Shown here piece by piece: positions 35,801 through 46,939 of a DNA stretch of 64,000 bases (its first letter is position 1; every line of letters begins with the position of its first letter). The stretch covers positions 42,004,440 through 42,068,439 of the forward strand of contig OX485807.1 of assembly GCA_950295325.1 (NCBI GenBank), given 5' to 3'. The translations under genes were made by a program, and so were the position numbers. The notes under the pieces are model-generated. The model had not been told where the DNA came from, searched no databases, and saw only the letters and a list, made by a program, of their open reading frames with translations. The DNA comes from Polytrichum commune. Taxonomy: Eukaryota > Streptophyta > Polytrichopsida > Polytrichales > Polytrichaceae.

Positions 35801-37413
35801 CTACACACTCAACAACACATGTTATTGACTTCAAATATTGCAAAATCTATGTTTTTGTTGAATGCAGAATGTAAAAGGTACGGGATCCCTCAAGGGAACC
35901 ATATTGATTAGCTCTATTGATATTGAAGGAATGGTTGGACAGTAATGGCTGAATTGATGCTGAACAAAAACAGGATACAATTGAGCACCTACAACTAAAA
36001 ACATCAGCATGGATTACCTCACCAAACATTTGGCTGATATCAGGCGATGTTACAAAGTCTCCATGAGTCCCAAACACATCCCGGTTCATGTAGAAGCCAG
36101 CATTTGGATTTGTCAAGACTTCCTCCATATATTCAGCTACAGTGATTGGACCTCCCCGAAACTGCTTGAGCTCAGAAATTGCTAGTCAGCCAACAATCAT
36201 TTCCCCATCTCCTCAGCTGAAACGGAGGATATTCCCTCAAGAGAAGGTGACTAACACTAATGATGGAAGTAGATATCAGAACGTAATTTTCCATCAGGAA
36301 GAGATTATGACCTCCACCCGAAGTTTCTTAGGGTGAACCAGTCATGCAAAAACATCTACCTCGTTCAGATAATGTCATATGATCCAACAAAGTACTTACA
36401 AAGTCTTCAATGAAGTGCATGATCTCTTCCCCATGAAAATTACAGTAGATAATTTGGCCATATATTCAGCTACAGTAATAGGACCTCCCCAAAACTGCCT
36501 GAGCAGACTGGATATAAAATCTCCTCAGCTGAAACTGTGAGAAATCTTCAAAGTGACTAACTCTAACTCTATTATGCAAGAAGGAGAATATCAAAATGCA
36601 CTCTTCCATCGGGAAGAGATTATGCCCTCCGCCCAAAGTTTCTTAGGGTGAATCATATATTCAAACACATCCACCTCATTCATAAAATGGCATATGATCA
36701 ACAGATTGCTTACAAAGTTCAATGATGTGCACAATCTCTTCCCTATGAAAATTACATAATATAATTTGACCTCACGGGTCACGACCCAAAACGAGCACAG
36801 CATCATTGATTTGCACGAAGAAAAAGGTTTGAGCCTCACCCTGATGAGAGCCTTGATATGTTTGGCCATGGGAGTCTCCACTGCATCTCCCGGGACTGGC
36901 CCATGGCTGTGCTCTACCATATCCAAGCCCACTACGTCAGGACTCGGAACCCTCCACCAAAGTGTACTACCCCACAAAACAAATGAACCAAAAGCCCCCA
37001 ATATAACTTGAAAATGGCAATTTCGGCACAATTTCTTACACCATCGCCATCAATCAGCACCAACTTCAAGCAACTCCAATTCCCATTTAACAATTCAGCT
37101 GCAATGCTTGGAAAGCGTCCAACTACCCAATTAGTCGAACTATTTCAAAATCAATAAGCGAGATCCTCACGTCGTTACTGGCAATCATGTGAGACTCGAG
37201 AGATTGTTTTGACATGCGATTTAGAGTGTGCAAGAAGATTGGGGGGCACAAACCTGGTACATTGTGGAGCCCCGACCTGTCGACGACAATGGAAGGCACA
37301 TCTTCGTGGGCAGTTCCGTCGGTGGGGAAGATGGAGAAGCATGTGTGTGCATTGTAGAGAGCGGAGCGAATGGCCGGGCGATGGCCCCATGCTCGTCTCA
37401 GCACGAGCGCCAT
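32828..37413 (-). CDS. NDUFAF7: NDUFAF7-like mitochondrial protein arginine methyltransferase (complex I assembly)
   Basis: Ten exons join in frame: 37413-37254, 36913-36840, 36161-36018, 35800-35690, 35404-35173, 35022-34964, 34818-34766, 33965-33734, 33490-33382 and 33096-32828 (480 residues). NDUFAF7/MidA enzymes use SAM to dimethylate an arginine of a core complex I subunit early in assembly in the mitochondrial matrix. The N-terminus MALVLRRAWGHRPAIRSALY is a typical presequence. Family marks in order are HSHGPVPGDAVETPMAKHIK, GFYMNRDVFG.HGDF(V)TSP, the SAM loop LVELGPGRGTLMADLLR, MVECSPAL, IIIAHEFYDALPIHQFQ, RGWCEKLVDV, RFVLSPGPT, ALIVDYG and VLDNPGSADLSAYVDF. The C-terminus GYWRLVGDG matches plant orthologs. 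Length fits the family. Intron 2 holds a tandem duplication that copied the start of exon 3. Confidence 0.95.
34430..34690. repeat. Dispersed repeat in intron 7 of NDUFAF7
   Basis: It resembles parts of 44370-44820 (shared 'tcaaacttcaac.tcccctacaat', 'gattttcac.g' or 'ggttttcaccg', and 'ttggcacatg' or 'ctggcacatgg'). The element class is unknown. Confidence 0.6.
36125..36771 (-). repeat. Tandem duplication of intron 2 plus the 5' end of exon 3 in NDUFAF7
   Basis: Unit A (36125-36457) and unit B (36458-36771) align throughout. Each contains a splice acceptor followed by the first codons of exon 3 (FRGGPITVAEYM in A, FWGGPITVAEYM in B). Only unit A continues into the true exon. Unit B therefore holds an exon-start duplicate. 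Confidence 0.9.
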
Positions 37414-38049
37414 AGCCAGGAGCTTTGCAATGCGAAACGAGAAAAACCAAAACACTCTGATGCTCTCTGATGCTCCAGGGTTTAGGGTTTAAGGCTAGAA
37501 TTTCTTCAACATTCAAGTGTTTTCCTATTGCTAACTTTGGGCCATTTTATTCTTTTGGAAAATAGAGCTATCCCTTCAAAAGGTAAAAGACCTGTAATGG
37601 ACACTTTGAGCACTTGAGACTTTTGATATGTATAAAGCATTTCACAAAAAAAATTCAAGAAATTAGAAAATCCATAAGGAGGCCAATGCACTTGAGTTCA
37701 TCAAATTTCGACATCAACAATTTAGTATGATCAATGAAAGTTCATACTTCATTGCAACCAATGTGTGTTGATCATTGACATTTTGTCATTCTCAACCAAT
37801 CGGTTGCATTTTTAGTCCTTGCGATAATATAATTAGTGTTCATGTTGAAGTACGTACTACGTGGTTGTCCACTTTGGAGGTAAAAATAGGTGACGGAATT
37901 GGGTCATTGATGAAATTGGGCACTTTTACCTTAAAAGGCTATGATAGAGCATGAAACACAAGAAGAAGAAAAAATTTCACACTTTAGTACATAATGTCAA
38001 GGTTTGTTCTTTGATATTGCTTTATTGGAGACCTCGTACCCATGAACAT
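37414..38049. other. Gene-free stretch upstream of NDUFAF7
   Basis: It contains the promoter side of NDUFAF7. No specific element could be identified. Confidence 0.4.
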
Positions 38050-39970
38050 GACCTTCATCTCATCAACGTTTAGGTTATGCTTGGGATTCTAATATTCCTC
38101 ATAAAAGGCATTGTGCTCATTCTCTAACCACTCAATCTTGGCTGTGAGATAATATCCATGTTGGGTTTTGTCAAGGACAACTAGGTCATTGTCCACCAAA
38201 TGCAAGCATCTTACTGTTGCTTTGTACAATTTACTAGTCATCACCCTAGCAATTTTAGGATTTCTCCACAATTACTTCTTTGACCAATGCAAACAGTAAA
38301 GAGGAAACCTCCTTCAAACCCATCATGATGCATACACCTAGAAACACTTTCATCTCATAACACATATTGATGGTCACTTCCAAGCAACCGGGCATCTTGA
38401 AGCATAGATGTTAGTGTGTTTGCACAACCTCAAGTGAAACTATCATGAGACCAAAAGCTTTCAAAAAAATGATAAAATTTGGTAAACCTCTTCATTCTAT
38501 ACGTAAATTATGTGTGACCACCCTACCAGTCCAATCCAAGCACCTAACTTAACAGGGAGTTTCAATAGTCTATTTAAGTAATAATGGATGAAAGATTATT
38601 TTCTTTTTACCGGCTTGAGGTTTTGCTGTACGCATTTCGTTATGAAATTGCGCTGAACTTTGTGGGTGAAATTAATATGAGCATACATTTATGATGTTTA
38701 GGATGTAATGATCTTGTAATATTAACAATTATGAAATTGAAATCAATGATGATCACTTTCAAAACAAACACCACACTCAAGGGCCAACCCCCATGTCCAT
38801 GATCATTAAACATAGATCGTTATTATGAATTGTGCACCCCATACTACTTATCATGATATGTAAAGTGTTCCAATTCACAGTTGGAATTCAAAGCTTCAAT
38901 CATCTCAAGGTCTAGATTCTCATACGAAATCTCCAAGGGTTTGAGACATTCAACCATTGTGACGACCTCACCACATGGCAACAAACGGTCCCATGTGTCA
39001 TGTTTTCACTATGAAGGGGAAGCTCCAAGTGTTGAAGGGACATAGATGGGGTGTTTCCCTTGCGAGTCAAGAATCAACACTCTCAACACAACCTCTATCA
39101 ATCTAGGATACTCGTCTTTAAAACAAAGAGTGTGGATGTGGTTGTTGAGACAAAAAAAAACACCTCAACCCAACTTCTCATTGGGGTACACCCAATCCTT
39201 AGGACTAAAAACACCTTTAGCAAAAACGATTTTCCTCGATGGAAGGGGTGCCTTGAAGGAACTTGCCCAAATGCTTCACCGATGTATCATACCACTTGAG
39301 AGGATTGTCAAAGTTTATGCTATGAAGAGCTTGGTACAAACCATTTTTTTTCTTTCCCGAAAGTGTCTCTTTAGGAAAGTTCTCGATTACCACACTTTCC
39401 ACTTCGTCACACCCGAAGTGGACCATAGCTCGACCAACTTGACGCTTAAGCTTGATGCGGCGATCGGGTTGCAAACGACCTTCGACTTTTGTGGTGATAC
39501 ATCACCTTGAAACAATAGCTATGTAATAGCCTACCCACACTTACTGGTGCAGGCCACCAATGAACGGTGAGTACCAACACTCGTTACAACCAGTGGTTCT
39601 CACTGGCTAAACCAACTCTAAAAGTGGCCCTTGCTTATAGGAACCGTTCACTGGTGACCTGCACCAGTAAGTGTGGATGGGCTATAAGTTGAATGGAGAG
39701 ACTTGATTGAGTATGGTATGAGCTAGACACCAGTGCCTCTCAAGTTGCGCATGATTGGTTGGCCCTTGTGTGATCACATTCGTGCACTTTGGAGTAGGCA
39801 TTGATTGGCATGCCAAGGTCATCTCCGTCATGTCTTCGTAAAGCATTCTTCGCCTCTCATGGGGCTCATACACATCTCTCAAACGTTTTTCCGCAATCAT
39901 AAATGCGATTGATAGCCATGTTGGCCGATTTAACTTTTTGGATGAATCATTTTTTGACATCAATTGCAAG
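38050..39970 (-). pseudogene. Decayed minus-strand coding fragments, probably transposon-derived
   Basis: Three minus-strand fragments look protein-like: 39969-39682 (with RPTWLSIAFMIAEKRLRDVY), 39474-39217 (with GRAMVHFGCDEVESVVIENF) and 38271-38089 (with IEWLENEHNAFYEEY). They are broken by stops and frameshifts, and a MITE at 39526-39685 sits between the first two. I do not recognise the family. An old transposon or a gene remnant are both possible. Confidence 0.4.
39526..39685. mobile_element. Foldback MITE of about 160 bp
   Basis: The arms match over about 40 bp: left CCCACACTTACTGGTGCAGG and its inverse at the right (cctgcaccagtaagtgtgg), continuing into CACCA.TGAACGGT. It interrupts decayed coding sequence on the minus strand. 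The exact target duplication could not be fixed. Confidence 0.8.
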
Positions 39971-40354
39971 GGTACCCCTCGAGGTGGAGTGTCGCATACC
40001 GTCTTCTATTATGCAAACTAAATGAAATCTTGGCTTCTCAAAGCCTCTCGTTTCATCCCAAATACAATCGTTTCTTGGGATATCGATGTAAGAAAACCCT
40101 CCATTGTGTGTTGCGGTGTTGCCATTTTCAACCAGTTTAAGCGGTAGCTCGTGGCTCTACTCAAATTTCACAGAAAATACATTTTGAAATCGTCCTATGT
40201 CCTCCACCCTAATAAGCAGGCCTTTCCATACTTCTCAATACAATCGACAAGTTGTCATTCTACACCTCTTTGATTTGCTTTAACCCAAAACACGTCCACT
40301 AGAAAGGGAATTCCAACGTAAATTATAGTATATTAAAAGGCTTGCAAACTCTTC

Positions 40355-40453
40355 CATAACATTATTCAAATCCATAACAATGTTTTGTGGGATTGACAAT
40401 ACTCCATAGAATATTCTTCATATATCATTGTTATGGATTCAAATAATGTTATG
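40355..40453. mobile_element. Palindromic MITE family F, copy 2
   Basis: The arms 'cataacattattcaaatcc' and 'ggattcaaataatgttatg' are inverse to each other. It is homologous to 26256-26370. Confidence 0.8.
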
Positions 40454-40821
40454 TCTGGAATCGGCACAGAGCAATTTAAGGAACCTCTCACTACGTTCAT
40501 CGTATGCTTTGAAGAAATCCTTGAAGACATGACGAAATCAAGGTCGACGTCGTGATTCGAGTGGGAAACTCATGCGGACTTGTTGCCCGGAATGAGCATG
40601 CCACAAAAATTGCGAAATCGCCACATCCACCTCCACACAAACCTCGGATCCGAGAGCTAAATTACAAGCCGGGTCCAAACAATTTGTGAAGACGGCCCTA
40701 AGTTGCTCCAACTAGCTCCGGCACAAGTGTTTGGGACAATGAAGACAACAATACTACTACTTACCACGCTCTCGGAACGGTTTGATTTGCGAGGTTGTGA
40801 AGCCACCCTCATGGACATTTA

Positions 40822-41392
40822 GGGCCGGTTCACACCATGGACCATGAAGTCGGACCATGGAAGATGGCCTTTTCTTATGGTCCAACTTACATGGTCTGAT
40901 TTTTTTAACAATTCAATTTACAAAGTTTTTGGGCCCCTCACTAGGTGTAAATCGAATGTGGACCAAGAGGAATGACCATGCACCAAAAAGTGAATGTGCT
41001 GAAAATTTTAATATATGCCCAAAAAAGGGCAGTTTAGAAAAGAAAAGAAAAGAGTTTGATCATTCTCTTGTCTTCTCTTGTTTTCATCTTTTTATTTTCC
41101 AAAAAAAAACTTCATTAGAAATTTAGTATAACAACATTTCTTTGTCATGGGCCCCTATGTTTTTCTACGAGAGCACCTCTTTTGTCTCACCCACTACAAA
41201 ACATGTTGGACCATGTTAGTGGATAATGTAGGCCTTAAAATACATCTTTTGGGGACCTCAAATTCCATGATCACTCTGACATTTTTTTTCCCTTGGTGTG
41301 AACCGACGTGGTCCCATGACAAGTTCAACAGCCAATCACAAATTTTACATGGCCTTGGGACGCCTTTCATGGTCCATGGTGTAAACAACCCC
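40822..41392. mobile_element. Harbinger-like MITE, TSD TTA
   Basis: The left end GGGCCGGTTCACACCATGGA and the reverse complement of the right end GGGGTTGTTTACACCATGGA share CACCATGGACCATG. It is flanked by TTA on both sides (40819-40821 and 41393-41395). Length is 571 bp. A related partial copy in inverse orientation lies at 10100-10418. Confidence 0.85.
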
Positions 41393-41574
41393 TTAGAGGG
41401 AATTAACAACCGAGTGAAGAAATGCCAACTATAGCAGGCGGTCAATCTCCGCAATCGAGGAGCCGCATCTTCCGTTCCAACTTCCAAGATGTTTTGTAGG
41501 ATGAAAGAACCAAATAGTATAAAGAAACTTCATTTATCTTGCATGCCAACTAAGTGGCCCGGTATTCAAGATGA

Positions 41575-41915
41575 AAGTCGTCATGTGCACTTCAAAATAG
41601 AAGGGCACCAAAATTATGCGCTTCAATTGAGCCTTTTACTTTCCTTAAGAGCCCTTCACAAAAGAGACTTCCCAACTTTATAGGTATTTTGGCAACATGT
41701 TATCGAGGCTTTGAAAACAACACTATGTTCAAACTTCACATAATTTGTTCACAAAATGATGGGAGATCGTCTACTTCTATTCAAAGTCTATTGTAAAAAA
41801 ACTAAACGCCCACATTTTTTTGGTTTTTTTTCCGAGTTACGAAAATACTAGCCCACTCCTCATTTTTCCTCCCAAAAAAGCCTTCTTTGACAACCAATTT
41901 CACATATTTATCGAA
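41575..41915. repeat. Dispersed repeat family D, copy 2 (uninterrupted)
   Basis: It aligns with 23880-24560 but lacks the foldback insertion present there. At the insertion point it reads 'gatgggagatcgtctacttc' straight through. Confidence 0.75.
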
Positions 41916-41930
41916 TGCCTTTCCAAGTAA

Positions 41931-44369
41931 ACCCGAACTAAGATCAACACTACCAACACGAATGGAGTTATTCCCATTGCTATTAATGAGGAAAACACTA
42001 CACCAAAAAAATCATGTCCCAATGAACTTTGGCTTGTAATAACAGTTGCATTTAAGGTCATTATTGTTTTGACTAGAACTGCCATTTTCACTACCGTTGT
42101 CGTGATGTGGACCATGAATACCTCACCGAGGTTTAAAAAAGGTAGCACAATACAAGTCCCCGAGGGGAAGACCAGCCCCCGGCAATTGTCGTGATGTGGA
42201 CCGGCTTCAACAAAAAACTTGAGTCTAGTTTTATTTTTACGTCATTATATTGAAAGAAAATTTTGATTTTTTTATACAAAATGATTTTCCATAATGTTTT
42301 TGAAATTTAATTTACAAAGTATTAGTAATTTATGGGGGATTAGTTATTAGTTTGCAACGATTCAAGTTATACTATGATCATGTAGAGGAAAATGACCTAT
42401 TAAAGGCAAACAAATAGTGAGAGAAGATGAATAAAGGCTAGCGTATCATGTGGTGGTTGAATCTGACTCACCAAGGATTTTAGAATGGTAGCGGTTGCCA
42501 AATTATATAAGATGGAGATGAAAGATTTCATACGTAACTCAAAAATTGAAGGCTTTGAGATGTAAAAGACTTTGGAGGTTTGGCGGAGTTTGGAGGTATT
42601 AAAGATCTTAGACATAATAAAACAAACATAACATTCCAAGAATCGATTGTCTATGTAGGTGATAAATTTGTGTTATAAGAGTTTGGTTTCTTGTAGTAGG
42701 ATAATGGTGGGTTTGTCTTGTATGTTTTCTATTCGTTTCATAATGCATGGGAGGTTGGAGCTGATATGGCTTGTATTCCATGTAATAACAATGGGCATGC
42801 ATGGTGGAGGTTTGTGTGGGTTATGTTTGTAGTGGTGAATGTGTGGATGTGTGGATGTGTGGGCAGGGTAGTGTTTGAGTTTCGTGTGAATCCAATTACG
42901 GGGGTTAGCTGCATTTGATGAGTTTGTGGGTCATTTGACTTGGGATAAATGGGAAGTTTTGTTGGATATTTCTTTTGTGAGCGAATTGTTGATTGATGTA
43001 CTCCTATGCAGCTGTGGTTGGAGAGGTCGGTGGGTTGGGCATTGTGATTAGTTGCAATGTGTGGAGAGGTCGTTTGTGTTGGAATGGGCATGTGAATGGG
43101 AGGGCTTCAAGTCATCCAAGGATGGTAAGGCACCTTGGGTCCAGTTGCCTTGCAAGTTGTTAGTCACATTGGTGGGGCATGGGGCTAATAGCTATTATGA
43201 AGGCATGGAGTTGGAAGTGGGGTGGGTATGTCAACTTGACCTCGTGAATGTAACCTGATTGACTTCAAAAATTCACAACAACAATATGTGGTAGTCTAGT
43301 CCACATCCGTACGGTTGGATTTCAAGAAAACGGACACTATTACTCTACATAACATAAACTTTCAAAAACCGCTACCATTCTACAAATTAGGGTAATTTAG
43401 AGTTATCTATAAATTAAAGTAGATGACATCATGGGGGTTAGTCCCAAACCCTAAGATTATTAGAATCAACACAAAGTTATCCATATTTTCTTCAATACTT
43501 AAATTATCATACACAAAGAGTGGTGTTGGGCTATCAAAACCGGCTTTCTAGTTTGTCATACTAGGATGGATGGGCCAAGCTAGCCTTGCAAAGGTTGATT
43601 TGAGATTTAGGACAATGGATTCTATGCGCATACCTTGCCCTAAATTATGAAATTATCACAAAGTTTTTGAGTTGGCGAGGGGAGGTCCCACAAGATTTAC
43701 CAAACTTCTAAAATAGGCTCCAATACATGGTGAGCGAACGAGCTCTAAATGGAAAGTTTTCTCAAAGAAGGATCAAACCCATAATTTTGTCCCTCTTTGA
43801 CAAAGTTTATGGATAACTCTATTGTTAGGATGTATCCTACCAATGGGAAATATCTAGAGAGTTGACATATAAATTAATAAATAAATTTGAACTAATATGA
43901 AGGTGGCATATTTAACTATCATTGTAAAAAATATATATAATCAACATGACCCATGTCAACCCAATCTAAGGACAAACTTCCATGTGCCGGTCATTTAAGC
44001 AGAGCTAAATAGACTTTGTAGATATCAACGAACCTTTGGATGATATCTCCAAGCACCTTGTTGGCCACACACTTCCCTCTAGAGTAGAGGGCAACATAAG
44101 AAGGAATAGATTTGCATTGGTGTCGAACATGCAACTTGAAATGTGGCCGTCGTCCCATTCTATTCATATTGGATGTTGTGTGTTTACATCTCGAGATTTT
44201 AGAAAAATGAAAATAAAATATAATTGGGCCGCAAGCTTTGTTTAAATAATGACACTATGATTAGACAAAATTCACTACAAATGCGATAATCTTGGGTTCA
44301 CACCAACAAATCAATGCAATCTTTTTCAAATGAGAGTCAAATTCTAAATTTGAACAAAGTGGCAATCAA
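41931..44369. other. Gene-free stretch
   Basis: No gene can be supported. A CACTA-like terminus (cactacaccaaaaaaatc) lies at about 41997 without a recognised partner. A short tandem 'tgtggatg' repeat lies near 42840-42860. Confidence 0.5.
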
Positions 44370-44820
44370 CCCCCCCCCCCTCCACACTCAAACTTCAACC
44401 TCCCCCTACAATCGACTCTACTGCCAATTCTCATTCTCCAATATAATTCAACACACACTTCCATGTACACAAATATGTGCAATTAGGTTGCCCCATGCTG
44501 ATTTACTGACACTCATGAATAGTTATCACCACAATAACAAAACACACGATTTTAAAAAGTGAAAAATTTGTGATTACTATACAAATGATTAAATAAAACT
44601 ACAAGTTTTGGTGCAATTTGAATATTGATCCAAGATAATTTGCATGGGTAATGAGAGAATCTACTCGTGAAGGCAACCTAACTGCATATATCAAAGTAGA
44701 AGGGAGGAGAGGAGGGGTCCAAGCTTTTTTTTTTTGGGTTGGTCATTTAATGATTTTCACTGCCTCGACTGCATGTGCTTGGCACATGAAAGTGTTCTTT
44801 AACCCGACCTAACCCGGCAT
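44370..44820. repeat. Dispersed repeat also found in NDUFAF7 intron 7
   Basis: It resembles 34430-34690 in two blocks separated by additional sequence. It begins after a C homopolymer. Confidence 0.55.
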
Positions 44821-44829
44821 TGTCAGCTT

Positions 44830-45075
44830 CCGACGAGATTTTTGGTCATAATCGGTCAACATCCAACTGTTTCCAAGTCCAGTTGGTTACATGTTGACAT
44901 TCTACGGTTTTTCTTCATTATTATTTTTATTAATAGTATTATTTTTATTATTACTGTTATTTTAATATCACCCTAAAACGACGGGTAATTTTGTTGAAGT
45001 CTTGAATGTCGACCGCTTATTTCTCAAACCCAATTGTTTCATCTGTAACTAGCAGTTGGTTCTCCCCATTCATTC
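44830..45075. repeat. Dispersed repeat family A, copy 3
   Basis: It matches 26400-26645, with an AT-rich internal expansion (attattttta repeats) near 44920-44965. Confidence 0.7.
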
Positions 45076-45335
45076 ATGCATGCTAACTACACTCACTATC
45101 CTAATTAGTGAGGGAGGGCCAATATTGGGTGTGGGAAATTAGTGAAGGTGGTATTCACTTTCTTTACGCTATGAAAGATACTAAGATCTAAGAAGCCATT
45201 GAGTGCCACCGAAAGATCTAAGAAGTGTTGTTCATCTTGACACTATTGACTAAAAATACTATTCATAGCAACAATTCACTGAAAGTACTAGCATTAGGTA
45301 CTAGTCAATGAACAATAATAAATAACAAAGTATAA

Positions 45336-45954
45336 TTAGATGCACCTATTCCCGATCAAGATTCCATTGGCAATTATATAGAGTACCGGAACTTCGATCG
45401 GTTTGGGACTGCATTTTGATTAAGCTAGGATTGAATTTCGATTAGGTTGGAAACAATAAAGCCATGGCACATGTTCTAGTTTGGAGTGCTAAAGTGAGGA
45501 GAAATGAGCGGTTATGACGTACGCTAAACATTGGTAATATGTTTGGACCAACTTTTGGCTTCAAAAATTCACAGTAATTTCAATTTAAGGAATAAATTCT
45601 AATCCTCTTGATTTCTAGTATCTTCCTACACATGAAAAAAAAAATTTGCACCACCTTATGCTTCTCCGGATCGGGTGCAAAATCTCTTAAAGTGATGGGG
45701 GGGGGGGGTTGTTATTTCTTGAGCACCTTGACATGAGCATGCTCATATCAAACCCTCGGTTATAGGGGTTTGACCCTCAACTACAGGGGCCTAAAGATCC
45801 AAGAACAGAGGTGCCCACCAAAAACAATTTAGCAACCTTGAACAAAATATATTTATACATGCAAATTTTGGTGTTCAAAAATCATGGGCAGGCCCGAAAA
45901 AGTTGGTGATAGGCCTTGCTCATGCTCAAGTGATCGGTTATGGGCGCCTCTACT
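45336..45954. mobile_element. MITE family E, copy 1, with internal insertion
   Basis: It is homologous to 50558-50968 across nearly its whole length, with the right end GATCGGTTATGGGCGCCTCT. About 200 bp near 45700-45920 have no counterpart in the other copy and begin after a run of G. The left end is degenerate. Confidence 0.75.
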
Positions 45955-46399
45955 CTAAAAGGGGCATGATGAGTCATAGTGGAGGTGCCTAGTCGGTTAC
46001 AAAAAGCCCCATAAAGGCCTCCGTGCCCAGGTGTTGACCTGCTACTGCCCGGGTATCCAGAAGGCCACCCCCGACGCCGCCTGACCCATGCAATCGCGAT
46101 CCATGTCCCATTCCACGTCCCAACTCACGTTCCAAAACGGTGGCACCCGGCCGGCTCGCATACGTGGAGGTCTCGTGGCGTTCGTACCGCCACCTGGACA
46201 CATGGACTACCCTTGGTATCCTGATTGGATCACTTCTCGGCCATGTGTCAAAACCATGGCCGGGCCCTGGCTCGCATCTCACCCGTCCAGGCTCCGTATC
46301 CGACGGCCCCCGATGCCCGCCCGGATTTCCAGCCGCTTCTCATATAGAGAACCCAACTCCCGGGTGTCCTCAAAATTCCCGCTGTGCTCGGCACTCGAG

Positions 46400-46939
46400 T
46401 CACTAATTCCGTACGTCGGTACCTTACCAATCACTAACCCCGGAACTCTATAGCAGGGGGAGTTACTAAGCAGATAGATTAGTGAGTTATTTGGTGCTTT
46501 AATTAGGGATTAGCGGCGACCCTCTTTGTGGCTTTAGGCTGTTGTGTGCTTCTCGAAAGCTCTCTGTGGGGGGCGGAGAGAGAGAGAGAGAGGGAGTGAG
46601 ACGCCTCTCTTGGCTGGTCGGGGTTTACGTACCCCGGATCTTTGCAGATTTCTTAGCTTCTGTACATAGCAGATTCGCGTTGTGTTCATTCCGCCGTGTA
46701 GAAATCGCTCTGAAGTCGCGGGATTCTAGTCTTCGACGTGGTTTTTAGGCCCTTTTTTACGGTTCTGAAGTTGTTCTTTCTCCGCGGGAGGATTTTCTGC
46801 GAAGACGATTCTACTGTGAATTGGCGGGGGGAGAGATTTCGCGTGCAGGGAGTTAAGGGGTTTGAGGTTTCGAGTTTGGTTTGGGTTGGTTTTGGAGAAT
46901 TTGGTGAAAGCGGTGCTTGAAGGTTGGCTCGTGTGTGTG
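46400..46939 (+). promoter_or_regulatory. Presumed promoter and 5' UTR of the MPV17-like gene
   Basis: The region 46020-46480 is markedly GC-rich compared with the surroundings. A GA tract (about 46577-46598) and a T/G-rich leader follow. No TATA box stands out. The open frames here are by-products of GC content. Confidence 0.4.

Noticed and set aside
36936-36970. Alternative acceptor for NDUFAF7 exon 2 near 36955
   Set aside because: The phase does not fit the strong exon 1 donor. The acceptor before 36913 restores phase and the family motif HSHGPVPGDAVE.
40857-41126. Small protein shared with 10124-10396 (similar translations)
   Set aside because: Both lie within copies of the same MITE, so the similarity reflects DNA repeats rather than a conserved gene.
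46088-46453. 121-residue frame upstream of the MPV17-like gene
   Set aside because: It occurs in GC-rich promoter-like DNA with open frames on both strands and no family motif.
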